A DNA stretch of 64,000 bases from Cellulosilyticum sp. I15G10I2 (GTDB taxonomy: Bacteria > Bacillota > Clostridia > Lachnospirales > Cellulosilyticaceae), in contig NZ_FMMP01000015.1 of assembly GCF_900095725.1 (NCBI RefSeq), forward strand, positions 1-64,000, given 5' to 3'. The notes under the pieces are model-generated. The model searched no databases, had not been told where the DNA came from, and saw only the letters and a program-made list of their open reading frames with translations. Within the stretch, counting starts at the first letter, position 1; every line of letters starts with the position of its first letter. Shown here piece after piece: positions 56,480-64,000 of the stretch. The translations under genes and the position numbers were made by a program.

Positions 56480-56535
56480 ACCCAACGTCTCCGCACTCAA
56501 GACGTTCCTCAGCCATAGCTAGAAATCCTATTTGA
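56480..56535 (-). repeat. attC-like half site E
   Basis: On the minus strand GGCTGAGGAACGTCTTGAGTG then CGGAGACGTTGGGT; the last seven bases fit GTTRRRY and CTTGAGTGC is the same arm as in B and C. The proximal arm (expected TCTAACAATGCACTCAAG) is absent between here and the deaminase stop, so the site is truncated. Confidence 0.5.
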
Positions 56536-56602
56536 CAATTAAGTCCTTAAAAATCAATCCTAAGTAATATTCAAAATATGACTAAAATACCATATATTAT
56601 AT

Positions 56603-57019
56603 TTAATTGCTATTATTTGCTTTGAAAATATCCACTCCCCACCAATCAGGAATTAGCTCTTTCAATTTAATTGTTTTTCTAGTTTCTAGTTCAAGAAGAA
56701 TTTCTATTTCTGAACTCTCCTTATCTAATTGCATCATATATTCTCTACAGGCTCCACAAGGAGAACCCACTCGTCCGTCTTCCATAACAGCGACTACTTT
56801 ATCTATCTGACTCTCACCATTTGTTATCATATTTGCAATTGCATTTCTTTCAGCACACATTCCTAAAGTTGAAGCTGTATCAATACAAACTCCCAAATAA
56901 ATCTTTCCACTTTTGGTTAAAATAGCACTCGCAACACAGCCAGCTTCAATAAATGGTGATATAGTCCTTGATTTCTGAACTTTCCTTGCTTTATCATATA
57001 ATTCTTGCCAAATATCCAT
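56603..57019 (-). CDS. Cytidine deaminase-family protein
   Basis: 138 aa, tetrameric-type length. Zinc and catalytic residues are MCAERNAIANMI (Cys-Ala-Glu) and GSPCGACREYMMQL (two more Cys). Converts cytidine/deoxycytidine to uridine; a blasticidin-S-deaminase-like activity is also possible because the divergent C-terminus ends PDWWGVDIFKANNSN. AAGGAG before the ATG. Flanked by attC-like sites on both sides, so it would be a complete cassette. Confidence 0.85.
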   Translation of the reverse strand: MDIWQELYDKARKVQKSRTISPFIEAGCVASAILTKSGKIYLGVCIDTASTLGMCAERNAIANMITNGESQIDKVVAVMEDGRVGSPCGACREYMMQLDKESSEIEILLELETRKTIKLKELIPDWWGVDIFKANNSN

Positions 57020-57144
57020 TTTTATTTTTTCTCCTTAAATATGTAAATAATGTTGGTTCCTTATCAAACTATTATTCTTTATTAATACGCCAATATCTTT
57101 AAAAGAAGTACACTCATGTAGCCATACGTTCTATATGGTTTACC

Positions 57145-57279
57145 ACCTAACGTTTCGCACTCAAGACGTTTCTCAGCCTTAGATAGCTTCTATCTTAGGC
57201 TGAGAAATGAGCTTTGGCCTTAACTGCTAATAAGGTGCTACCCTAATCAGGCAAATCCAACTTGAGTGCATTGCTAGAT
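57145..57279 (-). repeat. attC-like palindrome B
   Basis: On the minus strand: ATCTAGCAATGCACTCAAG (one mismatch to RYYYAAC), an imperfect hairpin with TTTCTCAGCC and GGCTGAGAAA around CTAAGATAG/CTATCTAAG, then CTTGAGTGCGAAACGTTAGG. GTTAGGT fits GTTRRRY, and the GCACTCAAG/CTTGAGTGC arms pair exactly. 135 bp, the same length as site C. It lies 135 bp beyond the stop of the DUF4179 gene and upstream of the cytidine deaminase gene. Confidence 0.68.
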
Positions 57280-57415
57280 GATGGAGTGATATCGCTCTCC
57301 AACGCTTTTCTTAAGAGCTTCTTTATAAAAGAACCTGCTATTCCTATTCTGTCGATCAATAAAATAATTATTGGATTAGACAAATCACATAGTTATCTAA
57401 TCTTTGCTAATTTAA

Positions 57416-58465
57416 TCATTCTAAAGGAAATGTAACTTTCCAGTTTCCTTTAGTTATCATTCCAGAAGTTACGAAATATCCGTACAAAGTATAATTTGAA
57501 ATTTCACTTTGTGGAATATCAAACACATAATTGCTATAGTCAATTCGGCCTGGCTGTTCGTATTGATTTACAAAGCTAAAAGTATAGCTACAATCTATGT
57601 TATTGCCATTACTGTCTTTTAAATAAAAGAATCCATGATTATCTTTATCTAAATTATCTTTAACTGAAGTCTGAATATGAAGATTGCCATCAATGTAACC
57701 TATCCCCGTCAAATCAATCCCATCTACGGTAAATTGACTCATAGGTGACGCTGGAACTAAGGCAATTATATTATCGCTCGAATCAATATACTCGTTATAC
57801 TTGATTCCACCACCCCCAGTAATATTGTAAACCTTCTGTGTTTTTTGTTCAACATCAACTGATGAAAGAGATATTGGGATTTCTATATCCTCATATGTTT
57901 TTTTATGACTTAGAAATTGACGGACGGTGAATGTTATTTTATCTCCCAAAATATCTTTGTTGCCCCCTTCTTCAATAGTAATTAAAAATGTAGCTATCTT
58001 TGTGTTTTCGTCATATCCAACACGTTCGCAGCGAGCTGAACTGTCAAACGGACGATTAATTGAATAGCTGTCAAAAAGATCTGTGGTTTCATCAATGCGT
58101 TGTTCTGTTAGATCTTTCATTGTTATATAAATTTCCGCTACATTATCATGAATGTAGGCTGATACAACCTCCATTTTTATACCGTTATTCTCATCAGATT
58201 TTTGGACAGGCATAAAAAACTGTGCAATAGCTGGAGAAACCCTATACATAAGTTGATATATTGGTTCTACTGTAGCCGCTAAAGCTGGCATTGCAAGATA
58301 TAAACAAAGACAAATGGACACTAACGCTATGGCAGGCTTACGGAATAAATAGACTTTATTATCACATTTTATTTCCAGTTTTTTAGCCTCACTAATGGTA
58401 TCTCGCAGTAAATTTTCATTAGGGAGGACTTGTTTATTGAGTTCATCATACTTTTTTCTAAACAT
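57416..58465 (-). CDS. DUF4179 anti-sigma-like membrane protein
   Basis: 349 aa. A ~45-residue cytosolic part, one membrane segment AIALVSICLCLYLAMPALAA, and a large beta-rich outer domain with VVSAYIHDNVAEIYITMKDL, typical of DUF4179 proteins. They pair with ECF sigma factors as presumed anti-sigma factors. The gene overlaps the sigma gene by 8 bp. Confidence 0.82.
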   Translation of the reverse strand: MFRKKYDELNKQVLPNENLLRDTISEAKKLEIKCDNKVYLFRKPAIALVSICLCLYLAMPALAATVEPIYQLMYRVSPAIAQFFMPVQKSDENNGIKMEVVSAYIHDNVAEIYITMKDLTEQRIDETTDLFDSYSINRPFDSSARCERVGYDENTKIATFLITIEEGGNKDILGDKITFTVRQFLSHKKTYEDIEIPISLSSVDVEQKTQKVYNITGGGGIKYNEYIDSSDNIIALVPASPMSQFTVDGIDLTGIGYIDGNLHIQTSVKDNLDKDNHGFFYLKDSNGNNIDCSYTFSFVNQYEQPGRIDYSNYVFDIPQSEISNYTLYGYFVTSGMITKGNWKVTFPLE

Positions 58466-58946
58466 AATCTTCCTCCTTCATAAATTTTCTTAGAATGATT
58501 CGTGCTCGTGTGAGTTGAGTTCTAATTGTTGAATTCTTTCTATTAAGGGTACGGCTTATTTCTTCAAGTGACATGTTTTCGTAATAGAACAAATGAATGA
58601 CTTCACGATATTTTAATGGTAGTTGTTGCAATTCAGCATATAGATTTACAGTTTCTTCTGATTCGAACAATATTTCTTCTGTAAGTTTCTGTGTTTTTTT
58701 CTTCCATGAAGAATTCCAGAAATTATTTGAACAATTAATTGTAACTCGAATTAGCCAAGCCTTTCGATGTTCCTCATCTTGGAATACAGGTTTCTTTTTC
58801 ACATAGCGAAAAAAAACCTCTTGAAAAACATCATCAGCATCATGTTTTGTTCCTGTACGAGCAAAGGCAAGGCGGTATACCATATCTGAATAATATCGAA
58901 TCACTTTTTCTGTGTAATCATTCATACACAATGGATGTTGATGCAT
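58458..58946 (-). CDS. ECF-family RNA polymerase sigma factor
   Basis: 162 aa. Region 2: YSDMVYRLAFARTGTKHDAD and DVFQEVFFRYVKK. Region 4: YREVIHLFYYENMSLEEISR and NSTIRTQLTRARIILRKFM. AAGGAGG lies 9 nt before the ATG. Co-translated with the DUF4179 protein, which would hold it at the membrane until a signal arrives. Target promoters unknown. Confidence 0.93.
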   Translation of the reverse strand: MHQHPLCMNDYTEKVIRYYSDMVYRLAFARTGTKHDADDVFQEVFFRYVKKKPVFQDEEHRKAWLIRVTINCSNNFWNSSWKKKTQKLTEEILFESEETVNLYAELQQLPLKYREVIHLFYYENMSLEEISRTLNRKNSTIRTQLTRARIILRKFMKEEDYV

Positions 58947-59015
58947 GTTTCTAATCCTCCTTTTACTCTTAACACCAGTATGAAGTAGAAAATGCTACAC
59001 AAAAAACATAAAATT

Positions 59016-59040
59016 TTAGCGTGCCTTTATAGCACGCTAA
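59016..59040. repeat. Small perfect hairpin upstream of the ECF sigma gene
   Basis: TTAGCGTGC and GCACGCTAA form a 9-bp stem with a 7-nt loop. It is 70 bp before the sigma gene start on the leftward strand. Could be a terminator of an upstream unit or an operator. Confidence 0.45.
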
Positions 59041-59154
59041 GTAAGGAATTATATAAATAATGGGCCTGCTACAAATACCCCATGATTAAAGCTCCAGCGA
59101 ACTACTCACTAAATCAGAACAGGGATGTTCCAGCCTTTTGCACCCATTTTGTAG

Positions 59155-59390
59155 AACTACGGGACTCCCAACACTCATGAGTGAGGTGCCCGATTTTTCA
59201 ACTTATAATTATACATAGTAGTACTATAAGAAGATCTATAGAAAAAACTTAAATCTGATCTTATACAATCAGATGAATTCAGTAAACAATTGCTACAGCT
59301 TAAAAAAAATTTAATAATTTAAAATATTATATTAATAATATACTATATTGTAGAAGTGAGGAGAATAGAGTAGATGTGAAAAATTCATGG
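59155..59390. repeat. ~345-bp repeat element, truncated copy 2
   Basis: Matches the left palindrome (CTACGGGACTCCC, CACTCATGAGTGAGGTG), the AT-rich middle and the GAGGAGAATAGAGTAGAT block of the full copies, then stops at AAATTCATGGG, where the right hairpin should begin. From there an amidohydrolase gene fragment follows. Confidence 0.7.
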
Positions 59391-59473
59391 GAGAATTAAC
59401 AGGGCCAGTGTGGATGACCGTGATTAATGGAAAAATAGTTTATAAAGACGGTATACTCCAAGGAAAATTATAA
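59387..59473 (+). pseudogene. C-terminal fragment of an amidohydrolase-family gene
   Basis: Encodes GPVWMTVINGKIVYKDGILQ then GKL and a stop: the terminal beta-strand motif (V-I-V-N-G-K-V-V-Y-K-D-G) of amidohydrolases such as dihydropyrimidinase or SsnA-like enzymes. 28 codons including an ATG that is fortuitously preceded by the repeat's GAGGAG. No catalytic part remains. Confidence 0.65.
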
Positions 59474-59721
59474 CTTAGGGAGTTTTATGCTTTGCCATCC
59501 ATAAGCAGAAACAATACCAGAGAGTAGATCATTACTGCTATTAAATAGTATTGGTATAATCTTGACTTTTGGCGAGGTTTTAATAGAATAGTATTAATAA
59601 AAAGAATTTTTTATTCAAGAAGTGTTACTTATGGCATCAAAAAATGCTCTTTTCTTAATGTATGTTATATTTTTGAGTGGTAGCTTATAAAATATCACAA
59701 AATGATATTGAGAGGAATTTT

Positions 59722-60177
59722 ATGCAAAAAGTTAAAACTTTACTACTTATTCTATTAGTTAGATTAACAATGGTTATTTATGCTTTAGCACAATCCCTCA
59801 TTTTCTTGATATAAATTCCCGTGAAGAGTTTCAAGCAACAGACCATGAAATTCCTTTATATTTAGTGAATATATTTGACGATATTTCTCTATCCTGTAAG
59901 GTTTTAGATCGTTCTAACAATAGAGCCTTTAAGCCTATTTGGATTGACGACTATACAATAGAATATGATGCCCCACACACAGCCTCATATGAAACTGAAC
60001 GCTTAACCTTTTTTTGGCTTTAAATATTCTAAGGAAATAGTCAAGTGACTTATGAATAAGTTTAAAAGTGGGAATGGGGTTATAGAGTTTACCGATGGCA
60101 CATATATCAGATTTAGTAATACAACCGCTGGGTTTAGAATGGTCTCTTGTGGATATATAAAAGATAACGTATATTAG
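59722..60177 (+). pseudogene. Degraded gene for a secreted or anchored protein
   Basis: ATG at 59722 with GAGAGGAA upstream, a signal-like start (KVKTLLLILLVRLTMVIYAL), and then at least one stop and frame change. Coherent blocks in successive frames are DHEIPLYLVNIFDDISLSCK, PIWIDDYTIEYDAPHTASYE, and GNGVIEFTDGTYIRFSNTTA ending DNVY. Family not recognised. The minus-strand ORF over it (59935-60183) is antisense noise. 59474-59721 between the two fragments shows nothing. Confidence 0.55.
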
Positions 60178-60203
60178 CAGCACATAAAAGTAGCCAACAA
60201 ATG

Positions 60204-61046
60204 TTATTTGCTTCTAACTGCGCTTCCACCAATATAAACTTCTTTTATTATATTACCATCCAAGTTCAACTTAGCTATAATCTTTGAGGGCTTCTTCATA
60301 CTGTAACCCTGCTCAATAATGAAATTACCGGTAAATTCATTTCTCATATACTTCATTAAATAACAGGCCAGTGCACCGTTAGAAGTTCCAGTAGCAGATT
60401 CTTCAGGAATTCCATACCTTGGTGCAAAGTTTCTTGTATGTGCCTCACATCCAGTAAAGGTGTCCAGGCAAAATGCATGAATGCCAGTCACATCATATTT
60501 CCTGCTTAATAAATCAATCAACTTAAAATCAGGCTGCATATCCAATAATGTCTTTAAATTTTTAACAGGCAAAATAATATCTTTAAGCCCCGTTGATACA
60601 ATTTGTATGGGCATCTCACCAATATAATTCTTAAACTGACTTTTAAAACATTCTTCAATCACTGTCTTATCAATTAACTCAAAAAACTCAGGGGGATTCT
60701 GTTCCATATATACAGAATCATTATGAACCTGAATCTTTAAAATGCCCGCTTTTGTTTCTTGCGTATAATTGCCAATACTAATTAAACCTAGATCTCTTAA
60801 CAAATTAAAAACAGCTATTGTAGCATGCCCGCATAAAGCCACCTCATCAACAGGTGTAAAAAACCTCACTCTAAAGTCGGCCAGAGCCGACTTCATAACA
60901 AAAGCCGTTTCAGAATACCCCACCTTTTTAGCAATTTCTAACATCTGTTCATCAGTAAAGAAATCTGCATCCAATACAACACCAGCAGAATTACCACCTT
61001 GAATATCTTTTGTAAAAGCGGAGATTCTATAAATTAAGTTCGACAT
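60204..61046 (-). CDS. PhzF-family isomerase
   Basis: 280 aa. GGNSAGVVLDADFFTDEQML, VGYSETAFVM (catalytic Glu), FFTPVDEVALCGHATIAVFN, and the C-terminal repeat FAPRYGIPEESATGTSNGAL. Fold related to diaminopimelate epimerase. Substrate in non-phenazine producers unknown. Start at 61046 (MSNLIYR) behind GGAGGG; a GTG 12 bp earlier is rejected. attC-like site A lies upstream. Confidence 0.9.
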   Translation of the reverse strand: MSNLIYRISAFTKDIQGGNSAGVVLDADFFTDEQMLEIAKKVGYSETAFVMKSALADFRVRFFTPVDEVALCGHATIAVFNLLRDLGLISIGNYTQETKAGILKIQVHNDSVYMEQNPPEFFELIDKTVIEECFKSQFKNYIGEMPIQIVSTGLKDIILPVKNLKTLLDMQPDFKLIDLLSRKYDVTGIHAFCLDTFTGCEAHTRNFAPRYGIPEESATGTSNGALACYLMKYMRNEFTGNFIIEQGYSMKKPSKIIAKLNLDGNIIKEVYIGGSAVRSK

Positions 61047-61160
61047 AATTCCCTCCACAAATCTCTATTTATAGGTTGCTCATTATACTTCATTTGAATA
61101 GTCCATAATTTATAACCATAACAAAGTAAGACACTAAAGCCCTACTCATATTGATACAAC

Positions 61161-61265
61161 GCTTAACGTCCTCGAGTTTACGAAGTTCATGAACCTTAGA
61201 TAGCTCTTATCTTAGGTTCATGAATTTAGGTGCAGCGTAGCGGAACCGTAAACTCTTTGTTAGGT
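61161..61265 (-). repeat. attC-like palindrome A (best-formed site)
   Basis: On the minus strand: ACCTAACAAAGAGTTTACGG at one end and CGTAAACTCGAGGACGTTAAGC at the other. ACCTAAC fits RYYYAAC and GTTAAGC fits GTTRRRY; GAGTTTACG and CGTAAACTC pair exactly; the inner TTCATGAACCTAAGATA hairpin is nearly perfect. One arm carries an unpaired GTTCCGCTACGCTGCACC segment. 105 bp; it starts 7 bp beyond the stop codon of the DUF429 gene. Confidence 0.75.
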
Positions 61266-61271
61266 GATATA

Positions 61272-62069
61272 TTATACGGAAGGTACCCATATTGTTCCAT
61301 CTTCATCACCATACCCTTTTGTTTTATCAAATAAATAATCCATTCCTACTAGTGAAGAAATTAAAGAATCAATTATATCCTCATATCCTTTAAGATACCA
61401 TCCAACATAATTTGCATTGATATCTAATAAAGGTAAATAGTCTTTAATATTATTTATTCTTATGCTTAACTTTTCTACTAGGTTATTTAAATTGTTAATA
61501 AGCTTCCTATCCCTTTCTTGCTTTGAAAGAAATTTCCAATCTTTATATTTATTTTTCTTACTTATTTTATATTCGTAGCGGTAGCCTAACTCCAAATATT
61601 CAATTATCGCAGTGTGTGGATATACTTCAATTAATGCTTTATTTCTGATTTGATTATGAGTAGTTGATAAATTATAACCTAATTCTTTGGCTGATTGGAC
61701 AAGGTCAAAAGATATTCTTCCAGGCCTTTCAATAGTAGGACTATGAGTCGCGGCTCCTTTTGCTCCATAAGCCTTAGAAATTTCACTCTCACAACTTCTT
61801 CTGCCTTTAATTAATTGATTAGATAGTGGCATATCAATTGCTATACAATCGATACTGTATCCCTCAACTTCAATATCCTTAATCAATTTATATATTTCAG
61901 GTTTTGAACCCTTAGGCTTATTAACTAAACTTTGCTTTTTATACAAAAAGTTATAATATGAGTCAGCTAATCTTAATATTTTACAGTTATGTCCATCATC
62001 AGAGGATATTAGTGAAATTCCTGACGGTTCAACTTCTGTCCATGCTGCATCTATTCCTAATGCATTCAA
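61272..62069 (-). CDS. DUF429 family protein
   Basis: 265 aa. RNase H-like fold: MNALGIDAAWTEVEPSGISL with the first acidic residue, IDCIAIDMPLSNQLIKGRRS with the second, AYGAKGAATHSPTIERPGRI, and ALIEVYPHTAIIEYLELGYR. A putative nuclease; function not established. AGGGGGTGG before the ATG. It is followed within 7 bp by attC-like site A, which is the classic gene-attC cassette layout. Confidence 0.82.
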   Translation of the reverse strand: MNALGIDAAWTEVEPSGISLISSDDGHNCKILRLADSYYNFLYKKQSLVNKPKGSKPEIYKLIKDIEVEGYSIDCIAIDMPLSNQLIKGRRSCESEISKAYGAKGAATHSPTIERPGRISFDLVQSAKELGYNLSTTHNQIRNKALIEVYPHTAIIEYLELGYRYEYKISKKNKYKDWKFLSKQERDRKLINNLNNLVEKLSIRINNIKDYLPLLDINANYVGWYLKGYEDIIDSLISSLVGMDYLFDKTKGYGDEDGTIWVPSV

Positions 62070-62096
62070 ATTACCACCCCCTAAATCTAGTATAAT

Positions 62097-62437
62097 ATGT
62101 CAACTAACTACGGGACTCCCGACACTCATGAGTGAGGTGTCCGTTTTTTTAACTTATAATTATACATAGTTGTACTATAAGAAAACTTATAGAAAAAACT
62201 CAAATCTGATCTTGTACGATTAGGTGAAGTTTAACAGACAATTGCTACGACATAAATAATATTACAATAATTTAAAATATTATATTAATAATATACCATA
62301 CTGTAGAAGTAAGGAGAATAGAGTAGATTTGAAAATTCATGGGGAGGGGTAACTTTCAATTCGACTTGGAGCCTGTCGACGGAGAAGTGAAAGTTATCCC
62401 TCCCCATGAATGAGAAGACTAATGTGATACACAAAAA
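62097..62437. repeat. ~345-bp repeat element, full copy 3
   Basis: Aligns with 51501-51846 from ATGTCAACTAACTACGGG to TGTGATACACAAAAA. The right hairpin (62336-62358 with 62388-62410) differs from copy 1 at three base pairs by compensatory changes and at one by a G-U. It stands between the DUF429 start and the dapL terminator, whose hairpin begins at its end. Confidence 0.75.
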
Positions 62438-62470
62438 AAGCCGCAAGATATATAACATATCTTACGACTT
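62432..62470 (-). terminator. Terminator of the dapF-dapL operon
   Basis: On the minus strand AAGTCGTAAGATAT pairs (two G-U) with ATATCTTGCGGCTT around GTTAT, followed by TTTTTTT. It lies 45 bp after the dapL stop. Confidence 0.8.
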
Positions 62471-62515
62471 ATATAAACCCAATAAACTAACTTTTACTAT
62501 AAAGAGTAGCGAAAA

Positions 62516-63715
62516 CTAGATGCTCTTAAACCTCTCCATAGCTTCAATAGTAGCTTCCCTACCCCCAAAAGCAGTCAATCTAAAGTACCCCTCGCCATTC
62601 TTACCAAATCCAGCCCCAGGAGTCCCCACTACCGCAATTTTATTAAGCAGATAATCAAAAAACTCCCATGAACTCATACCTTCAGGGCATTTAAGCCAGA
62701 TATAAGGAGAATTGTCTCCACCTACATACTCAATGTCCTTATCTTGCATTGCCTGGGCAATAATCTTAGCATTCTCCATATAGTAAGCGATATTTTCTTT
62801 AATTTCTTTTTGACCTTGCGCTGTAAAGATAGCAGCAGCACCTTTTTGTATAATATAAGGCACGCCATTAAACTTAGTGGTTTGTCTTCTATTCCAAAGC
62901 TTATTAATAACAACTTCGTCACCATCTGTAGTTGTACCTACAAGAGCCTTTGGCACAACCGTATAGCCGCAGCGTGTTCCTGTAAAGCCAGCAGTTTTTG
63001 ATAAACTGCAGAATTCAATAGCACACTCTTTAGCTCCCTCAATTTCATAGATGCTTCTTGGAAGCGATGGATCTTGAATAAAAGCTTCATAGGCAGCATC
63101 ATATAAAATAACAGCCCCTGCATTTTTTGCATAGTCTACCCATGCTGTAAGCTGCTCTTTGTTATAAACAGAACCCGTTGGATTATTAGGAGAGCAGAGG
63201 TAGATAATATCTGGAGCAATTTCATCATCTTGAGGAGGCATTGGTGAGAAATTGTTGCTTGCATTAGAGTCTAAGTAAACAATCTCACGGCCTGACATGA
63301 TATTGGTATCGACATACACAGGATAGACTGGATCTGGAATCATGACAACATTCTCATTTCCAAATATATCTGTGATATTACCTACATCACTTTTAGCGCC
63401 ATCACTAATAAAGATTTCATCTGCTTCAAGAGAAACTTTCATGCTTTCATAGTAAGCTTGAACGGCTTCGCGTAAGAAATCATAACCCTGTTCTGGACCA
63501 TAACCTTTAAAAGTTTCCTTTTTACCCATTTCATCAATAGCTTCATGCATTGCATTAAGTGCAACAGGGGTAAGTGGAAGTGTTACATCACCAATCCCCA
63601 TTCTTATAAGTTTTTTATCTGGATTTGCAGCTACAAATTCGTTTACTTTTTTTGCAATGGTCGCAAATAAATAGCTGTCCTTAAGTTCTAAATAGTTTTC
63701 ATTAATAAATGCCAT
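62516..63715 (-). CDS. dapL: LL-diaminopimelate aminotransferase
   Basis: 399 aa. Class I/II PLP enzyme: GIGDVTLPLTPVALNAMHEA, ETFKGYGPEQGYDFLREAVQ, IYLCSPNNPTGSVYNKEQLT, and EFCSLSKTAGFTGTRCGYTV with the PLP-binding Lys. It makes LL-DAP directly from tetrahydrodipicolinate, bypassing the acylated route. Its AGGAGG overlaps the stop region of dapF upstream, so the two genes form an operon for lysine and peptidoglycan precursors. Confidence 0.96.
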   Translation of the reverse strand: MAFINENYLELKDSYLFATIAKKVNEFVAANPDKKLIRMGIGDVTLPLTPVALNAMHEAIDEMGKKETFKGYGPEQGYDFLREAVQAYYESMKVSLEADEIFISDGAKSDVGNITDIFGNENVVMIPDPVYPVYVDTNIMSGREIVYLDSNASNNFSPMPPQDDEIAPDIIYLCSPNNPTGSVYNKEQLTAWVDYAKNAGAVILYDAAYEAFIQDPSLPRSIYEIEGAKECAIEFCSLSKTAGFTGTRCGYTVVPKALVGTTTDGDEVVINKLWNRRQTTKFNGVPYIIQKGAAAIFTAQGQKEIKENIAYYMENAKIIAQAMQDKDIEYVGGDNSPYIWLKCPEGMSSWEFFDYLLNKIAVVGTPGAGFGKNGEGYFRLTAFGGREATIEAMERFKSI

Positions 63716-63726
63716 TATTCATCCTC

Positions 63727-64000
63727 CTAGTATTCTATTACACCGTCAAAGACTTTAGTTGCAGTTCCTTTCATAAGAACTGTTTCATCTGTTTGATAGG
63801 TAATTTTTAAGTCGCCACCAAGTAGTTTAACGGTTATTTCATCGTCTTTTTTGCAGTAGCCATTTAGTACAGCAGCTACAGCACTGGCACATGCACCTGT
63901 ACCGCAGGCAAAAGTCTCACCGGATCCTCTTTCCCATACACGCATCTTAAGAGTGGATGCATCTATAACTTGCACAAATTCAGTATTAATTCTTTCTGGA
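63727..64000 (-). CDS. dapF: Diaminopimelate epimerase, C-terminal part (continues past the right edge)
   Basis: The frame is open to the window edge ([20 protein letters not shown]). [20 protein letters not shown] contains the second catalytic Cys of the epimerase. It converts LL-DAP to meso-DAP, the step after DapL, which it precedes by 11 bp. The 5' portion lies outside the window. Confidence 0.95.
   Translation of the reverse strand, partial: PERINTEFVQVIDASTLKMRVWERGSGETFACGTGACASAVAAVLNGYCKKDDEITVKLLGGDLKITYQTDETVLMKGTATKVFDGVIEY

Noticed and set aside
59935-60183. 82-aa minus-strand ORF
   Set aside because: The plus strand here shows the better coding blocks of a degraded gene, and the minus ORF lacks a start signal.
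46000-62500. CRISPR array
   Set aside because: Repeats are long, few and irregularly spaced, with no regular short repeat-spacer pattern and no cas genes.
46000-62500. Prophage
   Set aside because: Only the DUF5131 gene has phage links; there are no structural, lysis or integrase genes.

Overview
The window is the origin-proximal region of a low-GC Firmicutes (Clostridia-type) chromosome. The order rrn/tRNA-Ser, gyrA, gyrB, recF, S4-domain protein, dnaN, dnaA, oriC, rpmH, rnpA, yidD, yidC, khpB/jag, mnmE, mnmG, rsmG, noc, with parA-parB shortly after, is the classic Gram-positive origin layout. A tandem glycine riboswitch, use of LL-diaminopimelate aminotransferase (dapL) and strong AGGAGG ribosome binding sites fit anaerobic Clostridia. 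A Lachnospirales/Cellulosilyticum-like organism is my guess and is not proven here.

Layout. 1-0.8 kb: 5' end of a 16S rRNA gene and tRNA-Ser(GCU), each with its own consensus promoter, transcribed leftward. 1.3-10.9 kb: leftward replication operon ending with a C39 peptidase whose start codon abuts the gyrA stop. 9.3-11.5 kb: bipartite oriC with DnaA boxes on both sides of dnaA. 11.5-19.3 kb: rightward ribosome, membrane-insertion and tRNA-modification genes plus noc. 19.6-27.3 kb: argS, a lipid kinase, two leftward unknown membrane proteins, parS, parA, parB and a DUF4446 gene; a 67-nt non-coding repeat precedes argS, the lipid kinase and parA. 27.3-45.9 kb: mixed metabolic and membrane genes, including a catalytically degenerate PD-(D/E)XK protein, a GntR-ABC operon, a glycine-riboswitch-controlled AGCS symporter and an overlapping mraY-like/murG-like/argC trio. 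46-62.5 kb: accessory region of small unrelated genes, nearly all leftward, mixed with gene fragments, a ~345-bp repeat carrying a covarying 23-bp hairpin, and attC-like palindromes just downstream of several stop codons. 62.5-64 kb: dapF-dapL, back in core metabolism.

The most interesting signals are (1) the accessory region that reads like an integrase-less integron cassette array, which would be unusual in Clostridia; (2) the compact MraY-like/MurG-like/ArgC operon in which the glycosyltransferase has lost its usual acceptor-site motifs; (3) the ~345-bp repeat with compensatory base-pair changes; (4) the 67-nt upstream repeat family; (5) a gene split at a canonical A-AAA-AAC slippery heptamer; and (6) the nuclease-fold protein missing its acidic catalytic residues.
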